A model generated the notes under the pieces. That model ran no database searches and was not told where the DNA came from. It saw only the letters and a program-made list of their open reading frames with translations. A stretch of DNA of 64,000 bases from NCBI GenBank assembly GCA_003993805.1, contig RSEF01000003.1:89187751-89251750 (forward strand). Direction: 5' to 3'. The stretch's first letter is position 1, and each line of letters begins with the position of its first letter. Positions 1-13,908 of the stretch are shown piece by piece. Made by a program: the position numbers and the translations under genes. Source of the DNA: Himantopus leucocephalus (taxonomy: Eukaryota > Chordata > Aves > Charadriiformes > Recurvirostridae).

Positions 1-3000
1 AAAAGGTGAAAAAAATGATGAAAATTAAACCAAGATATTTCAATATCTGGGAAAGAATTATTGTAAGACAGCACCTGCATGCCATGCAGAGAATGGAGAT
101 GGAGGAACAAATAACCCGCAGTCAGCCTACTAAACATTCTGAAAACCAGAATACTTTGGTGAATGATGCTGGAAAAGCCAAAAATGCCAGCCATAGTTAT
201 CGTGGTACTCACTGAAAGAAATGTGCAACCTACTGGCTTAAGTACAGCTTTGTTGAACTTGTTGAGTGAGGAGAGAAGATCTCCAAGGAATTGTACTACG
301 TGAACTTGTCCCAGTCATCTTTGCTGACCATGAAGTTTGTACGTCAGACTAGGAGTGTGAAGGTGCAATTTTTTCTATGCATGGATTGAAAATATCTTAG
401 TTTTATTTCTTCATGGCTGCCTAAAAATCACTCTCTGATTCACTAATCAGCAGAGTCCCTCTGGCTCCGTATATGCTTTTATCCAACCCAATACCGGTTC
501 CCTAGCAAAACAGGCAGTAATTAGTGCATCTGCTTCCTCCTGTCCAGAGGCTAAACTAAGCCAAGTTGGCTGTTCCTGCCACATCAGCAAGGAGAGAGAT
601 GAGAGACCACAGAAACTGTTGTGAAGGAGAGATGCATGTGCAGCCACCTTCCTATCCTCCCCCCTCCCTTACTGCTTCTTCATACCACCAAGCCCTCTGG
701 CAGAAGCACATTTCCCAAACTGTTTACTAGGTTTTTATCCTCTCCTTCCCTGCACAAGGGAAGGCTGTTACTGCTGAAGTAAGGACACTCAGACCAGACC
801 CAGCACCTGCAGAGAGTGGACTACCCTTAAGTAGCGTGTCCTCTGACTGACTGACATATGCAAACCTTTACCCTCCTCTGCCTGTCAAGTATAAACACTC
901 AGTACATAGTACAGCTTGCTGTGACTTCACTAGCTGCTTTCTTACCCAGTAACAAAAGATTAAAGCATTAAGAACATCTTTTTCAGTTTCATTAATATTT
1001 TTCTAGTTTGAGTTCCGTAACAAATGCCTTATTGAACACCACCAGATAGGTAAAAGCTACAAATCTCCCATCAGTAAACATGGTTTATTTTACAAAGAAT
1101 GCTCTTCGTTGTTCTGCCGCAATTTACCTCTGGTAAATTCATGTTACATTTTATATAATTTATCTCTAAATCTTTAATTATTCTTTTCTTTTAACTTTGT
1201 TATAAGGCTTTGTATGTTATTGAGATAAACTGATACCCATGTAACTTCCTCTTAACCTTCACTTTCAAACATAGAGCATGCTATATTAGATATGCCACAG
1301 TTACAATAATACCATCTCTAAGTCTTTGATTTTAAATTATTTCACTTTTTTTTTTCCTTTCAGTTTCATAGGATAAAGACTCATCTTGTCTTTCCTATTT
1401 TGAGCACCTTACATTCTCTTAAGTTGGATAATATTATAAAACAATGACACCTAGATGATAGGATAAAATACATTTAACAGACCCTGTTGTGAGTTTCTGT
1501 GTTTGTTTGTTTGTTTTTTTAAAAAAAAAGAAAGCAAACCAACCAACCAAAACCCCCCAGTCCAAAACTAAAGCACAACCTGGATGTCCATAGAGGAATT
1601 CAGGGTTGCAAATCACTGTCATGTTTAATTTAGTGTCTATCTCAAAAGGTAATATCCATTTCCATACACTAAACCCAAGTACCTTGCTTATATCACCTCA
1701 CCCCAATCACCTTACAGAAAAGGCAACACTTTCCTTGAAGGCATGCAAACACACAGTTCATCTGAAGACTAAGTACAAGAAATTGATGTTTAAAGAAATC
1801 CAGCTAACTACTGAAGACGCTTGGGATCCTGCTGGCATCAGAGTTTTCACCAATAAATTTACTTTAAGCAATGCTATCTCAGTAGAGACCAAGAATGTCT
1901 GAGTCTTCTTGGGATTCATGAATTAGGCATCTAAATATCTAATTCATCCAAGAGGCTGGATCCAGTAAACATTGTAATACAGCATCAATCCCAGTTAAAC
2001 AAACATCATTCACAACAGCTGCCACACAGACAATTCTGATGTTACTGCTGCCCATTTTTTTAATACCTACTATAAATATTCTATAGATTATGAAGCAGCA
2101 ACTCTAGATACAAAGTCTTTGCTGCCTCAGAGATTAAAATTTAAATAACTCTTGATTCCTCCTTCTTAACCAGTCCTGGTTAGAAGCCCAGATGAGTGAA
2201 GAACTGCCTATCCGCCTGCTGATGCTGAGTTTCCAAGCCATGTTAACAGATGCAGAAGACACTAAGCGACAAGCGTGAGCTCACTCAGGGCAGAAATGTT
2301 ATGGATTCAAATTTTTAATCTGAGGACTGCTTAGAAAAAGTCACTGGATAAATTACAGAAACAGGTATTCTTTAGCTTTTAGGTTTTTGAACTAAAGAGT
2401 GAGCTGATCATCCTTAAAGAAATTCAGGGACGTAAATCAATGTCTCATTTAAGTGTGTACGATTTAGACAGTCCCTGCAAATGAAAATGGATTTCAGATG
2501 TTTATTTCCCAATCTTTCACTCTTCTTCCCTCTGCCTGCAATGTGCAAGCTACTTTGAACACCACTTAAAGATGCCAATTATCTGGCATGCATACCTAGG
2601 AAGAACAAAGGTACCTTGTTTAGGGTTGTAGATTTCATGCAGGAGTTGAGCCCTAAAAAGTTAGGCAAGGAATACTCCACTGCCTTAGCAACTGGCTGTA
2701 GATAACAGGCTCTACAGACCTTACTTTTCATTTCCATCCTATCGCCGTAACACAAACACACACCCTATTTGGGCACACAAAAGCATTTCCTAGAGAAGCA
2801 TGACAAATTTAAGCTATAAGGTTCATTAGTAAACAGGCAAAAGAACAGAGAAACCCTAAGTTTCTCATCATTAAAGTATGCACACACATTTTTCGTAATG
2901 GTTGAGGACTACTACCAAAACCCCCTTGGGATATACAGCCACCTTCAAAAACCAGAGGATGTAAGAGGTAATTTTCCCCCAAGACAAAAAAAAAAAAGAA

Positions 3001-3429
3001 GTACCATCTCCTTTAAAGGCAACAAACTCAATTTTTCCATGAAAAGAAAGACAATCCTTACAGCTCTAGACCTCCACCTGGAAGTGACCAGAATGGAACT
3101 AAAGAGCTCAGGTAAGTACTGATGTGGTCATACCATCCCTTTGAACAACTGCTCACTATGGTACCCCGAGACCAAAAAACCCCCAACAATTTTAGGTCCT
3201 TTTGTTCAATAACAAGGCTAGAATAACAGAAAACAAGGCCTAGACAGAATTAAAATGCTTTTACACAGGCATGATAAGTGAAGGACTGAGGGATGGGCTT
3301 TGATGCTGCTCTTCCACATGGTCTCAGCTACAAATATCACAGAGATGCCAAAGAAGCAAAATGACACTGCTAATGAGATGCTACAGAAAGTTAAGAGAGC
3401 CATTCACTGGAGAGAGACTGGGGGCAGAG

Positions 3430-3453
3430 GAAAGAAAGAAAGAAAGAAAGAAA
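3430..3453. repeat. (GAAA)n microsatellite
   Basis: About six uninterrupted GAAA units lie in intronic DNA. This is a simple repeat with no inferred function. Confidence 0.85.
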
Positions 3454-6251
3454 CAGCTTTTGATATATATTTCCTACCATATTCAACAAAAACAAGATCT
3501 TCCTGTACTCTTGCGTTAAGGGCCCCCACTTATTTAATTTGTAAATTAAGAGAACAGCAAAGGCCTATTCCACCCCTTTTCTTCTCTTCCTAGTGGAAAT
3601 AGTCTGTAATACCCCGAATACTAGTTAAAAACGGGCAATGACAGTATTTGTTATTAGGAAAAGGGACGGTCCTGATGAAACAGCATTATAGGTAGGTTGG
3701 AAACCATGAATAAAACTTTTTTACCCTAATGGTAAAAAAAAAATAAAATCCTGCTAAGTTCATCCTGTACCTCTTCAATAATTGTAGCTTTAGTGCATTA
3801 TGTGTATCAGCTGAGGCTGGCTGAGGAGGGAAGGTGGACAAAAGTCTAAGAGGCAGATAAAATTTTCTTTCATTCATTCCCGTGTAGTTACTCCTATGAT
3901 CCACTTTACTGAAGTAAATGAGAATCAGTCAGTTTGGTGATTGCTTTAGACTGTAGTGATTTACAAGACAATGGATTTTGATTACCATTTGACTTAAATA
4001 GCTCTCTACATAGGACAACAGATTGTTGAATTAAATTCTCTCAGCAATCAAGAGATTCAAACATTGACTCTTACTAGACCACAAAATCCTGGCAACACAT
4101 TTTAATATTCATATGAATGAACTTCTCTTCCACTATATAAGCAAAATTCTCTGGCTGATGAAAATGCACCATGTCTCAAGAGCCATGATATTCTCCTTGG
4201 AACTCAATTAATTTAGGAAAACTGAAGCCCACTGGTTTTATACTTGTGAACCACCAGTGATATGAATAACTATTTTTAAATCTTTTTTGTCCTTGAGCAG
4301 GCAGGACTCTTGTAAACTGATGAGTTAAGTACTGCCCTGGCAGTTGCTGACAAAAGATACTGCAAACTATACATGGCCGGGGGAATTTATTGTCACCCAC
4401 AACTAGTTGGAGCATGTATTAAATACATACTGTTGCATGTATTAAAACCATCAGAGTAAGTTTATGATTACTCTCTTCCGGGCATATTCTGTCATTAATG
4501 AATCATACAAATTGTATCCTAGATAAGAAAAGATTCAAAACCATGGTTCTGATTAATGTGTACTTATTGAATTGCACAAGCACACTTCCATACATTTCGT
4601 CGGCAATTATATAATGCGATTCAAACATTTCTCTCTTTCTGCTTTTCACTGTACTACATTTCAACTTGTTACTTGCATGAAGAATTGTGAATCCCTTCTC
4701 ACATAAACATCTGGTAAAGGCATTAAACTACTACTCAGAATTCTTGTGTTTGCTTTTCTGCTAAATATATCAACAGTAATATTTGAATATTCGCAAAATT
4801 CTACATAAAGACGTTCAGATAGAACATACAAGAGAGAAAAATGAAAACAGGCAGTAAAGTCCCAAACAGGGTAAGAAAAGTTTCTAGAGACTATGTTCAT
4901 GTCTCAGTATCCATTCAGATACTGTTAACACAAAACAACTTCAAAACAATTACCCTAAAGGTAGGGTAGCTAATTCCCAAAGCAGACAAGGGCTAAAAAA
5001 AAGGAAGGAAATAGCAGGCAAGTTTGGGGTTTTTTGCTTTGTTTGAACAGAGTAGGCAGTTCATGACTCTTGACAGCATCTTTGAAGCCAGTATTGATGT
5101 TTTAAACTTAGCATGAGAAGAAGCAAACAGCCACAGTTCACTGAAACACATCTCTTTTCCTTCTGGTCTTGTTTGAAAGACATTGTGAGTAAGGTGGGGC
5201 AGATGGATGAGGTATTTGTTGAACAGGAACAAGGCTCCAGAAAGCAGTCTCTTCTGAGTGCCCTACACAGCTTGACTTTAGAATCCTGAAGAATCCTGTA
5301 TGATTGCCTTCTATTTTAATGTTTTGATGACATCCTTAAAACAAGAGGTCCAAGAAAGAGACGCAGATCTCTGTACAGAACCCAGGGTGAAGGCCAGGAT
5401 TTTCTGGCACAAAGTTGATGCATTAGCCATGCTCCAAATTACAGTATCAGCTGCACCTAAAAGAAGTACAATCAGCGAACTGAACTTCTGTCAACCATGT
5501 TGATAAACTAGCGTGACACCGCTAGGGATCACATCACATAAATCCTATATAATGCAGCACCCTGTGACTATATTTGGCCATGACAGCTTTGAATACAGCT
5601 GAATTGCACCGAACGAAGCCAGATATAAAAGTGTTTTTCTTCTATCTCCAAAGTAACAAATGAGATTCTGAATTCCTTAACAATAATTGTTTTGAATTTT
5701 TACACAGATGTATATACGTGAGATGTAAACAAGACATGTATGAAGTATCTTAATTTCTGTTATAGGGGTTTGGCTCTAAAGCTAATTCCATATACTATGA
5801 TACTACACCCAGCCCAAGTTCACCACAGAAGGCTTCTACGCAGGCTCCAGGACATTGTCCATGGAAAACAAATTTAGTGTCCTCTCTGAAGTGCAATGAC
5901 CTCCACCAGAAATGTAAAACACACATGCTATTCTGAACAGCACCAGGAGTTGGGAATCCCCAGTGCCTCCAACTGTTGCATTTTCCTGATATAGGAGAAA
6001 TGATCCCTTGTTCCAACACACCCTGGACAACAGAGACAAACCTCAACAGAACAGGTACATCTTAGTGCCAGTGAATGAGTGATGCATCTAGGAGCAGGAG
6101 ATAGGCATATTCACTACATCCCTGTGGAGGTGGATAAGAGATAGCTGTTGTCAAATCCCAAATGGGTACATTAAGGAAACAAATGTTCCTGTGCTCCCTT
6201 TCTGAAGGGGAACAGACAACGTTTCTACACCACTGGAGCTGTAATTACATA

Positions 6252-6281
6252 CCATAGCTCCTATGGAAGTTTTCCATAGGA
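6252..6281. repeat. Compound inverted repeat (competing hairpins)
   Basis: Two overlapping inverted repeats share a middle arm. CCATAG (6252-6257) pairs with CTATGG (6261-6266) across a 3-base spacer. TCCTATGGAA (6259-6268) pairs perfectly with TTCCATAGGA (6272-6281) across the 3-base loop GTT. The two stems are mutually exclusive. No function is known. Confidence 0.7.
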
Positions 6282-9200
6282 AATATTTTCCCATGTTTTG
6301 TCAGGTAGTAGAGAACAGTCCATCTGAAAAGTAGAGCCAGCAGCTCTGCAAACTAAATACAATCTTACAGAGTTTTCTTATAATACACTTCTGTCTACTT
6401 GAAAGCAGGACTTGCAAAGAACCTGCATCAATAGGACAGCGGTTCTGCTGACAGCAGAGTGACTCAACATGAATGAACAATTTGCACATTGGAAGGCAAT
6501 GCACCAACAGCAACACACCCATACAAACCTGCATGAGTCTCAGTGCTGAGGACTCAAAAATTGGTGACAAGCAAAGTGCTTGCTCCATAGATCAGCAGCG
6601 ACTATCAGAGATTTTGCAACATGAGAGCAACAGCTCATTTGTACCAGAATTAAACCTGGGATCCTCACAAGCTTTTTTGTGGCAGCCATACAGGGATGCA
6701 AGACCATATCAGCAGAAGGTGCAGAGACAGGTCTTTGAGCAGATTAACCTCAGACCATTCATGCTTCACCCTTAGCAGCTGTGACTTGACGCTCCTTCTA
6801 GGTATTTCGAGAAGGCTTCTTCCGAAAGACTGTGTGTCTGACAGCTATGTGCAGACTTCTGAGCTGCTCTCCAAACATGGAGGGAGAGGAGAAAAATGGA
6901 AAAGATAAATTCAAGAAGCTACTTTTATTTATAGTTCTTTGATTTAAATGGTTTTATATTTTAAGTGATATTTCCTTTTATTTTACCTCTCATACCTTAA
7001 ATGATAGAATTTTTTTTTCCTTTTGATACTCATGTCAATTTGGAGTTTCAGGTCAAAAATTCTATCCAAAGTGAACAGCTTTAAGCAACTGAAGCGATGC
7101 AGAAAAGCTCCGAGTACATGTCTTTTCTGGTTCCCATAGCTTCCAGTGCTTTATAATTAGAAACATCTCAAACAATAGGACTCAACACTTACAGCAAGTA
7201 ACTCTGCTGCTGTTTTTCTTCCTTTACGCCCAATGTAGAGATAATTATCTCTTTTCCAATTTTCAAAGGTTTTTTAAGTTATTTAATTTGCTCTGCAAAA
7301 CGCTGGGATTGCTTTTGAAGATGATGCATTAAGAGTAATCCACAGCCATTTCTCTCTTTGTTCACTTTTTGAAGGTGTTTCTAACAGCCCTTTGTCCTCC
7401 TTGACAGCTCCTGACAGTTTTATAGGTGAGGGTGGTAAAGGGAAAGTTGTGTCAAGTACTATAACTGCATTGGTGTCTGTCTGCACAAATACTTTTTGAC
7501 AGTTAGTAAGGTTAGATACAACAAAATTCCTAATGTTTTTATACTGGAGGGATTTAAGCATCCTCCTGGAACCAAAATTCATACAGTTTGCCACTCTTTC
7601 CAGATGACAGCCTTATAATTAATGGTAATTTTATTTTAAACCTATAATCTTGATATTTCAATCACCACTTGAGTAAACAGTGATGATTAAATCTGAAGCA
7701 TGAAGTGTCCCTGGGAGATATCTGGAACACAGCACATGAAGAATTAGTTATACAATTTCCACTACTAAATCTGAATTCTACATATTTATTTCCATATTCA
7801 ATTTAGTTTAAAGAAAACCAAACCTCTAAAAAGGATTTTTCAGTAAGTCTTTGTAAACATTGCAATTACTACACACAACACCTTCCCTTTTCCTCTAGAA
7901 ATCTGGAAACTGACATGACTACCCCTTAATAATTGGTTTATACAATTTTTAAAGTCTTTGAATCTGTTTGATTGAAGTAATAGTTGCTGATAGGAATGCT
8001 GATAGTTGCTGAAAGTCAATATTTTGGTGGAAGCAAGATATAAAACATCTCATAAAAAGCCATCTGTTTCAGTGAAGTCATTCAGAGAAAAGATGCCACT
8101 TGCAAATTATGTGGACACACTTCACCCTTCCTGAACGATTTACAAATGCACTCTGCAGTCTTGAAACATCCCTGATCTATCAGGTTATTTTCTCTCATTT
8201 AAGATGTGACACCTCTCACTTAAGCTTTGCCAGGTTCCTCCAATCAACAAGTAATCCCTTTCTAGATAACCTCTTGGTTGGTTTCCTACAATTGACACTA
8301 TTTTAATTATCTATTAACTTCCTATTTGGGTAGAGGAGGGGAACAGGTAGAAACATCGGACATCGCCAACTATGAAGAAGTCCTTAATGAATGCCTGCTC
8401 AAGTTTTCTTTGTCCTGTATCCTGTAATCACACAAAAAATTTAAAAAGAGTGACACCTGCATGACTATTCTTGATACTACACAAATGGTATGTATTCTCA
8501 CATCCTTTCAAATCCATGGCCAGGGACACATCTAATTAAAACCTAAGTATCACGCCGCAGTGACAATGAAATAGAAAGCACTCTGGTATTAGAGACACAA
8601 GGCCCTAGTCCTGGAAAAGCTTCAGTGTACGAAGATTTCCTTCTGAATACTTTCTAACCAAATTACAGGCATATCCGCCCCACCCCCTTAGTTTGGTAAT
8701 AGTAATAGTTTTATATTTACATTCTGGGGTAAATACTTAATACACAGTGAGCGGGATTCAATTTAAATTTAGACAAATGGGTACATCTGTCCACAGGTGT
8801 AGCAGATGTCTATGGCTCTCATTTCGCTAAAGGCAACTTTAGAGCTCATCCTAAAATAGGGACCTAGTACCCTGTCACCATTCTTCAGGCTCCAAGGATT
8901 ATAGGGATACCATCTTCATTTACTAGTAACATACATGTGGTCACTAAATTGGTACGTCTAAGTCTCAGACAATTCCACCATCATGTCTGTTCCAAGTTAC
9001 TCTAAAAGACAGAATGAAAACTAAAAATCTTAAGACAGACAATGGAATTCATTAATTATGGCAAGTCTTGTGAAGACAGACTAGGGATATTTCTGTTGAA
9101 TCAGGAAACTAACAAGATGATGCACGGAACAATGCAGAACGATGAATACAGAAAAAAATGCAATTCAGTCCTATTTGCTCTTTGTGCCAAGGACATGCTA

Positions 9201-9345
9201 TTTCCAAATTCTTCACTCATTTGCTGGTTTAGTTTTAAAACACAAATTTTCAAATGTCTAGAGAGTGACAGAGATCTTCTGAAGCAAACCAACCTACTAA
9301 ATCTAGGTGCACAAGAAAGAATTAAAAAATCTGTACAGTCATTAC

Positions 9346-9446
9346 TTTGTAAATATCTACATAAATAAATTTGTAAATATCTACAATATATTAGAGATAG
9401 ATATTAGATATAGATATATCTATCTATAAATTTGTAAATATCTACA
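9346..9446. repeat. Three copies of a 16-bp AT-rich motif with GATA-like tract
   Basis: TTTGTAAATATCTACA occurs exactly at 9346-9361, 9370-9385 and 9431-9446. Between the second and third copies is a GATA/TATC tract with a self-complementary core (TAGATATATCTA). It starts about 320 bases downstream of the exon 3 donor, in intron 3. Confidence 0.8.
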
Positions 9447-9768
9447 CTGTATCTTCATATAGCAAGAGAAATGTGGTTTTCTATCATATTTTCTATAAAG
9501 TTATTTTAATCTACCTTTTTAACAGTTTTTTTGAAGTCCTATACTTAGGAATAGACTAGAAGAACTTGCATGCAAGAGCAAGAACTTTTTCAAATGCTTT
9601 AGAGCATTTATTGTCCATATCACAGAAAAGAACAATCACAAAAATCTCTGAGAAGTACTCTTAAAAATATAGCAAGACAAACTAATATTAAAAAAAGTGC
9701 ATAAAACCAGGAGAATATTACAATATACTGAAATGGTTTAGGAAAGATGGAAGATGTTTCAAACTTAC

Positions 9769-10328
9769 CCTATTGACACTGCTGTTTCTTAAAATAATCT
9801 GAATTAGATTTTTCTTAAATTCTTCCAGCTTCTTGAAACACTTCTTCAAAACATGATTAGACAATTTTCTATCAGTTATTAAACTGATCAAAACACAAAC
9901 CGCTTCAGTAAGAAAATTCGAAACTGGAAACTTGGGGTTGTTGTAAAAAATAGTCAGTCCATCAAGCAACTGAGACACTGACTTGCATACAGTGAAAGAA
10001 TCATTCTCAAACTCTGTGAAGTCTGCTTGAAGAATTCCTCCTTCTGACAGTTTTCTTATTTCAAGCAGACATTGCAAAAACTGTACTGGAGCAGTCAGAG
10101 ATTCCTCCTTGCTAGTACAGCAAAGATTCAATGCGGGAACTCTTTCCAACCAACGTTTAGAAGTGTCGACATTATGCTCAGATTGGTGAAAATCAGAAGC
10201 TATGCCTAAAGAATCGAATGCACAGTCATTAGAGACATCACATCCAGAGTCTTCTAGCTGGCTTGAGTAACTCATAGGGTTTATACATTCCTGATCCAGA
10301 AGAGTTTCAGCAGAGGCATCTGGTTTTC
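9769..10328 (-). CDS. MEI4: MEI4 coding exon 3 (meiotic double-strand-break protein)
   Basis: MEI4 acts in meiotic nuclei with REC114 and IHO1 on chromosome axes and is required for SPO11-dependent double-strand breaks. The exon is read from an acceptor (tttgtgtttcag, exon from 10328) to a GTAAGT donor (last exon base 9769). It is 560 bases: two bases finish a Gly codon begun in exon 2, then 186 whole codons follow, ending in phase 0. The translation carries segments I recognise from vertebrate MEI4: LEDSGCDVSND near its start, then VQFLQCLLE, VSQLLDGL-IFY-NPK and LSNHVLKKCFKKLEEF towards the end. The open frame runs on past the donor to 9718, but that tail loses MEI4 similarity. The whole exon has no stop or frameshift. 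The next exon, holding roughly the last quarter of the protein, is not in the window. Confidence 0.93.
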
Positions 10329-11251
10329 CTGAAACACAAATGTGAAAGTTATGTTTGTGTAATACTTAAATACATGCTTACTGAAAGCATCACATCCTTT
10401 CTCCTTTTGCTTCCACGCAGAAATCATGTAATTCATATGTTTGCTCCCCAAGAACCTCCCATGACTAGAATTTAGGTGTGGAAGAAGATGATATTTTTAA
10501 AGTAAAAAATTTCAGAAGGTAGTGTCTACTTGTGAACAAGATGTTTTATGCTTACAGTAATATGAACAGTAATTTTGAGTTTAAAATTCCTGATGGTTTT
10601 AAGTTTTCACATATATAATTTAAGTAGACATCACACAAACAATTTAAGTGGACATCTATACTCCCATTAATTCCCAGGGAAGGAAACACATGTAAGGTTC
10701 TGGCCCCCCAAACATTTTCACTATTTTTATTCTCAAGAACTCAGACTGCTTTCAAAAGACAGTGAAGGTCTGTTACTATAACTGCATCAAATAAGACCTC
10801 CTCCTTTACGTGTATGCTTTCTCTCTAGGTCAGGTAATGAATTCTAACAGAGTGAAAGCTGAACAGAACATTACACTTGAGTTTTTTATTATTTAACAAA
10901 GAAACACATTCAGAATCAAAAATTTCTCCAGTCACCACTTATCTCATACCATCTTCTTCAAAGACACACAAACTACATTACAGAAGGTATGCATTGCATT
11001 CACACTGTTAAATTATTTTCATACACCATTGTAGAATCTCTTTCCTCCTATTTCACACATTAGATACATTTATGCCTCTGGGCATAAACTCAGTACTAGG
11101 TGACAACAGAATCCCTCTGTGCTACATGCTACTAATGCCAAAAGATTACAGTCAAAACAAACAAGAGACATCGAGCAGTCAAGTGGAAGATCAACACACG
11201 TAAACATCTCAGTGCCACGAGGCAAGGCTAGAACCCCATCTGACCAACTCC

Positions 11252-11282
11252 TGGCTGTGCCCTGCTTACTAGGGCACAGCCA
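11252..11282. repeat. Perfect 12-bp-stem hairpin
   Basis: TGGCTGTGCCCT (11252-11263) and AGGGCACAGCCA (11271-11282) are exact reverse complements around a 7-base loop. The stem is GC-rich in an AT-rich intron. Pairing stops cleanly outside the 12 bp, so it is too short for a microRNA precursor. Function unknown. Confidence 0.8.
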
Positions 11283-13163
11283 CAAACTGCTTCTCCTCTC
11301 ACTTTTAAAAAACATGCATATACTGTTCATATTTTCCACAAGGATCCAAAGCAATACTGTACTCCTCAGTGTTTATATTCTTAAATGGATAAAAAGATTT
11401 AATAGATGGTTTGGCCTGATGGGAAATAAATGTTGTATTTCGTGGCAAGTTAAGAGAAGCATTTTTAACAGAGAAAACACCACTAGGCAGCAATCTACAG
11501 TATTCTGTACACTAATGAAACACTACTCAAAAAAGTTTATACAGACTTCATTAAATATACAATTTCAAATTGAATTCTGACCATTACTTCAGTCTCTGAA
11601 AACTTACCAGATCATCCAATGAGGGTACTACTATTGAGATCAAAAGTGGGAACTTGGTTTATTTATTTATTGTCAGTTTTCATGCCTTTAACATTCAGAC
11701 TTACTCAAAATTGAACAGGATTGGTACCAATGGACTCACAATGAGAGGGCTAGCTGTACAGAAATCAACCTACATTTCCAGGAGGTAGGAAAACCAGGGC
11801 TTCCAAGGCCAGCCTAGCATTTTATATATTAACACTGTTCTCAAATGCCCTGCATACCCAAACTTGGAAAGCAAGCAAAGAAGCAATGCATACTTCCCAT
11901 GGTCTGACTAATAAAAACAGGCATTAATCTTTCACCTCTTCTTTCCCTATGTTTTCGAGCAAAAGACATTCCAGAAGAAAAAAACTGAAAGCGTTTTCTG
12001 GTACTCTTTAAGGAAAATAAGCCCTTCTTGGGAATCCATCTACTGTGAGTTTCATTATGTGGATATTTTGGTCCTCTTCTTAATCCAGCGGGGCAACACA
12101 AAAATTGCTTAGGAGGGTGTAATGCCAAAAGTCAAAAGAAGAAAAGCAAGAACTAGGTGCACAAAAACATATGTATGTTTGCTAATTCTCTTGTTGAAGG
12201 AAAAAAAAAATAGCAGAGGTGAAAGAAAGGAGAAGAAAAAGAGAAGAAAAGAACAGTACCGAAACATCCATAGGAACCAACCTTAAGACTGTCCCCAAAT
12301 AAAAGAGGTAGCATATTCAATGAAACATGCCTACCAGCAGAAGACAATGTTACATTTATCCTTAGGTTCCTACTCACTGAGATATCAAACTCCTGTCCCA
12401 TGATGAGCTTCCAGAAAACCCTGTTATGGCAAGTCCCCAATAGCAGCATATTTCCAGTTCAATGAATAACACAAAATGCTTTAAAAATGTTCAGTCATTT
12501 TTACGTTCTAGTCATCTGGGGAAGAGGCAGAAGTTATCTTTTAAAAAATATAAATAAATCACCCACCAGGAAATACTGATTATTCCTTTCAAAATGTCTA
12601 GAAACAGCTTATCATTTATTTCTTGAAAGAAGGTAAACTAATCACTTTGTACTTACCTACTATTTAAATGAGAAAGCAGTCTTGATGTTCACATCATGTG
12701 GTTATCAAGTACAAAAAAAAAAAGGAACAGCATTAAGCCTGCCTCACACTAACAATAATCGTTAAACAGTAATTTCAAGAACATTTGACAATAAATATAC
12801 TGGAACAAGAAATACGAAAATTTAGTGTAGATGATAAACTAACCACAAAATTTTACAATGCCTTTATATAGGCAATGAAATATGTACTTACAAGCAATTC
12901 TACAGCCTCCTTAAATACGTCACATCAGATTCAGGAAATATTTAAACTCTTAGTTCCTATTTAGGACTTAAGCTCCTTACTACATTAAGATCCTGAGCTC
13001 AAAATCAGAATTGTGTGCTCCCCAAACAAAGCAAGGTATGGTCACAAGAACAGCCTTGGGATGCAAAGGCTGAAGAACTGACATCCCTCCACACGTATCC
13101 ACCACTGCAGCAAGTGTCTAGCCTGAAAACCAGCAGTCGTTCAAGGGACAAGGGAGTGAGTTG

Positions 13164-13181
13164 CATACTGTGTACAGTATG
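13164..13181. repeat. Short palindrome
   Basis: CATACTGT and ACAGTATG are exact reverse complements separated by two bases. This may be a chance element. Confidence 0.6.
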
Positions 13182-13908
13182 TAAGCAAGGTTTGTAAGCA
13201 CTTCTGCGAAGCATAAGAACTCAAATGCACATACTGCTGTGGGACCACAAAATACAGAGACTTTTATCAGGGGAGTGACATGCCGATCAGTCTGATGATT
13301 AGCATGTGGGTTCTTCGGCTAGTCCTCAGGAAGCAAGGTCTGGCAAACACCAAAGTCCATCTCCCAGGTGAATTCTGTCACTTCTGAATAGCCACCTTAA
13401 AACAGACACCAAGACTCAGTTCAGGGACAAGAAAGGGAGAAGGAGCAGCCAATTGCTTCATGAGGACAGGAAAACACCTTTTGTCTCAGACCTGTGAGGA
13501 GACAAGGGAAAGTCCCAGCTCCTGGTACTACCCAATGTGGCATTTGTAATATCCATGTAGTGGGATCTGTGTGGTGGAAGATGCTTTGTCAGACACCTGT
13601 GCTAACGGCTGTCACAGACCAGACAGTGTTTGAATGAGGAAGGCGACATGCTATACGTAATTCAAAATTTAAAAACTGAAGAAAGGTCCTTAACTGATGA
13701 AATTGCTGTGGAATCGTAAAATGGCCTTCAAGTGTTTTGAAAAACTTAATACACCTGCAGTTACACCACCAACACAGACTGTAGAACAGAAAACAGGCTT
13801 GAAGGTGGCAGATGTAAGAAACAAAGTGAAGAGATGATTTGCATTCCACAGACAAAAAAATTACTTCCGTTTCAAGCATTAGGCATTGTTTATATTCTCT
13901 CACTTTGT

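Larger units (their letters stand above)
1..9768 (-). other. MEI4: MEI4 intron 3, left part
   Basis: This is the region downstream of the exon 3 donor on the minus strand, so it is read as intron 3, which continues beyond the left edge. No ORF on the minus strand resembles the missing MEI4 C-terminal part. The open frames here are short, lack splice context or recognisable motifs, and are treated as chance. It is AT-rich unique DNA with a GAAA microsatellite near 3.44 kb, a compound inverted repeat near 6.26 kb and an AT-rich repeated motif near 9.4 kb. I see no CR1 copy in this stretch. Confidence 0.75.

Noticed and set aside
7283..7594. 103-residue minus-strand ORF in intron 3, tested as the missing MEI4 exon
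   Set aside because: Its sequence shows no similarity to the MEI4 C-terminus that I can recognise.
11119..11580. 153-residue plus-strand ORF
   Set aside because: Low-quality composition, no family recognised, spans an obvious hairpin, and lies in the MEI4 intron with no supporting signals.
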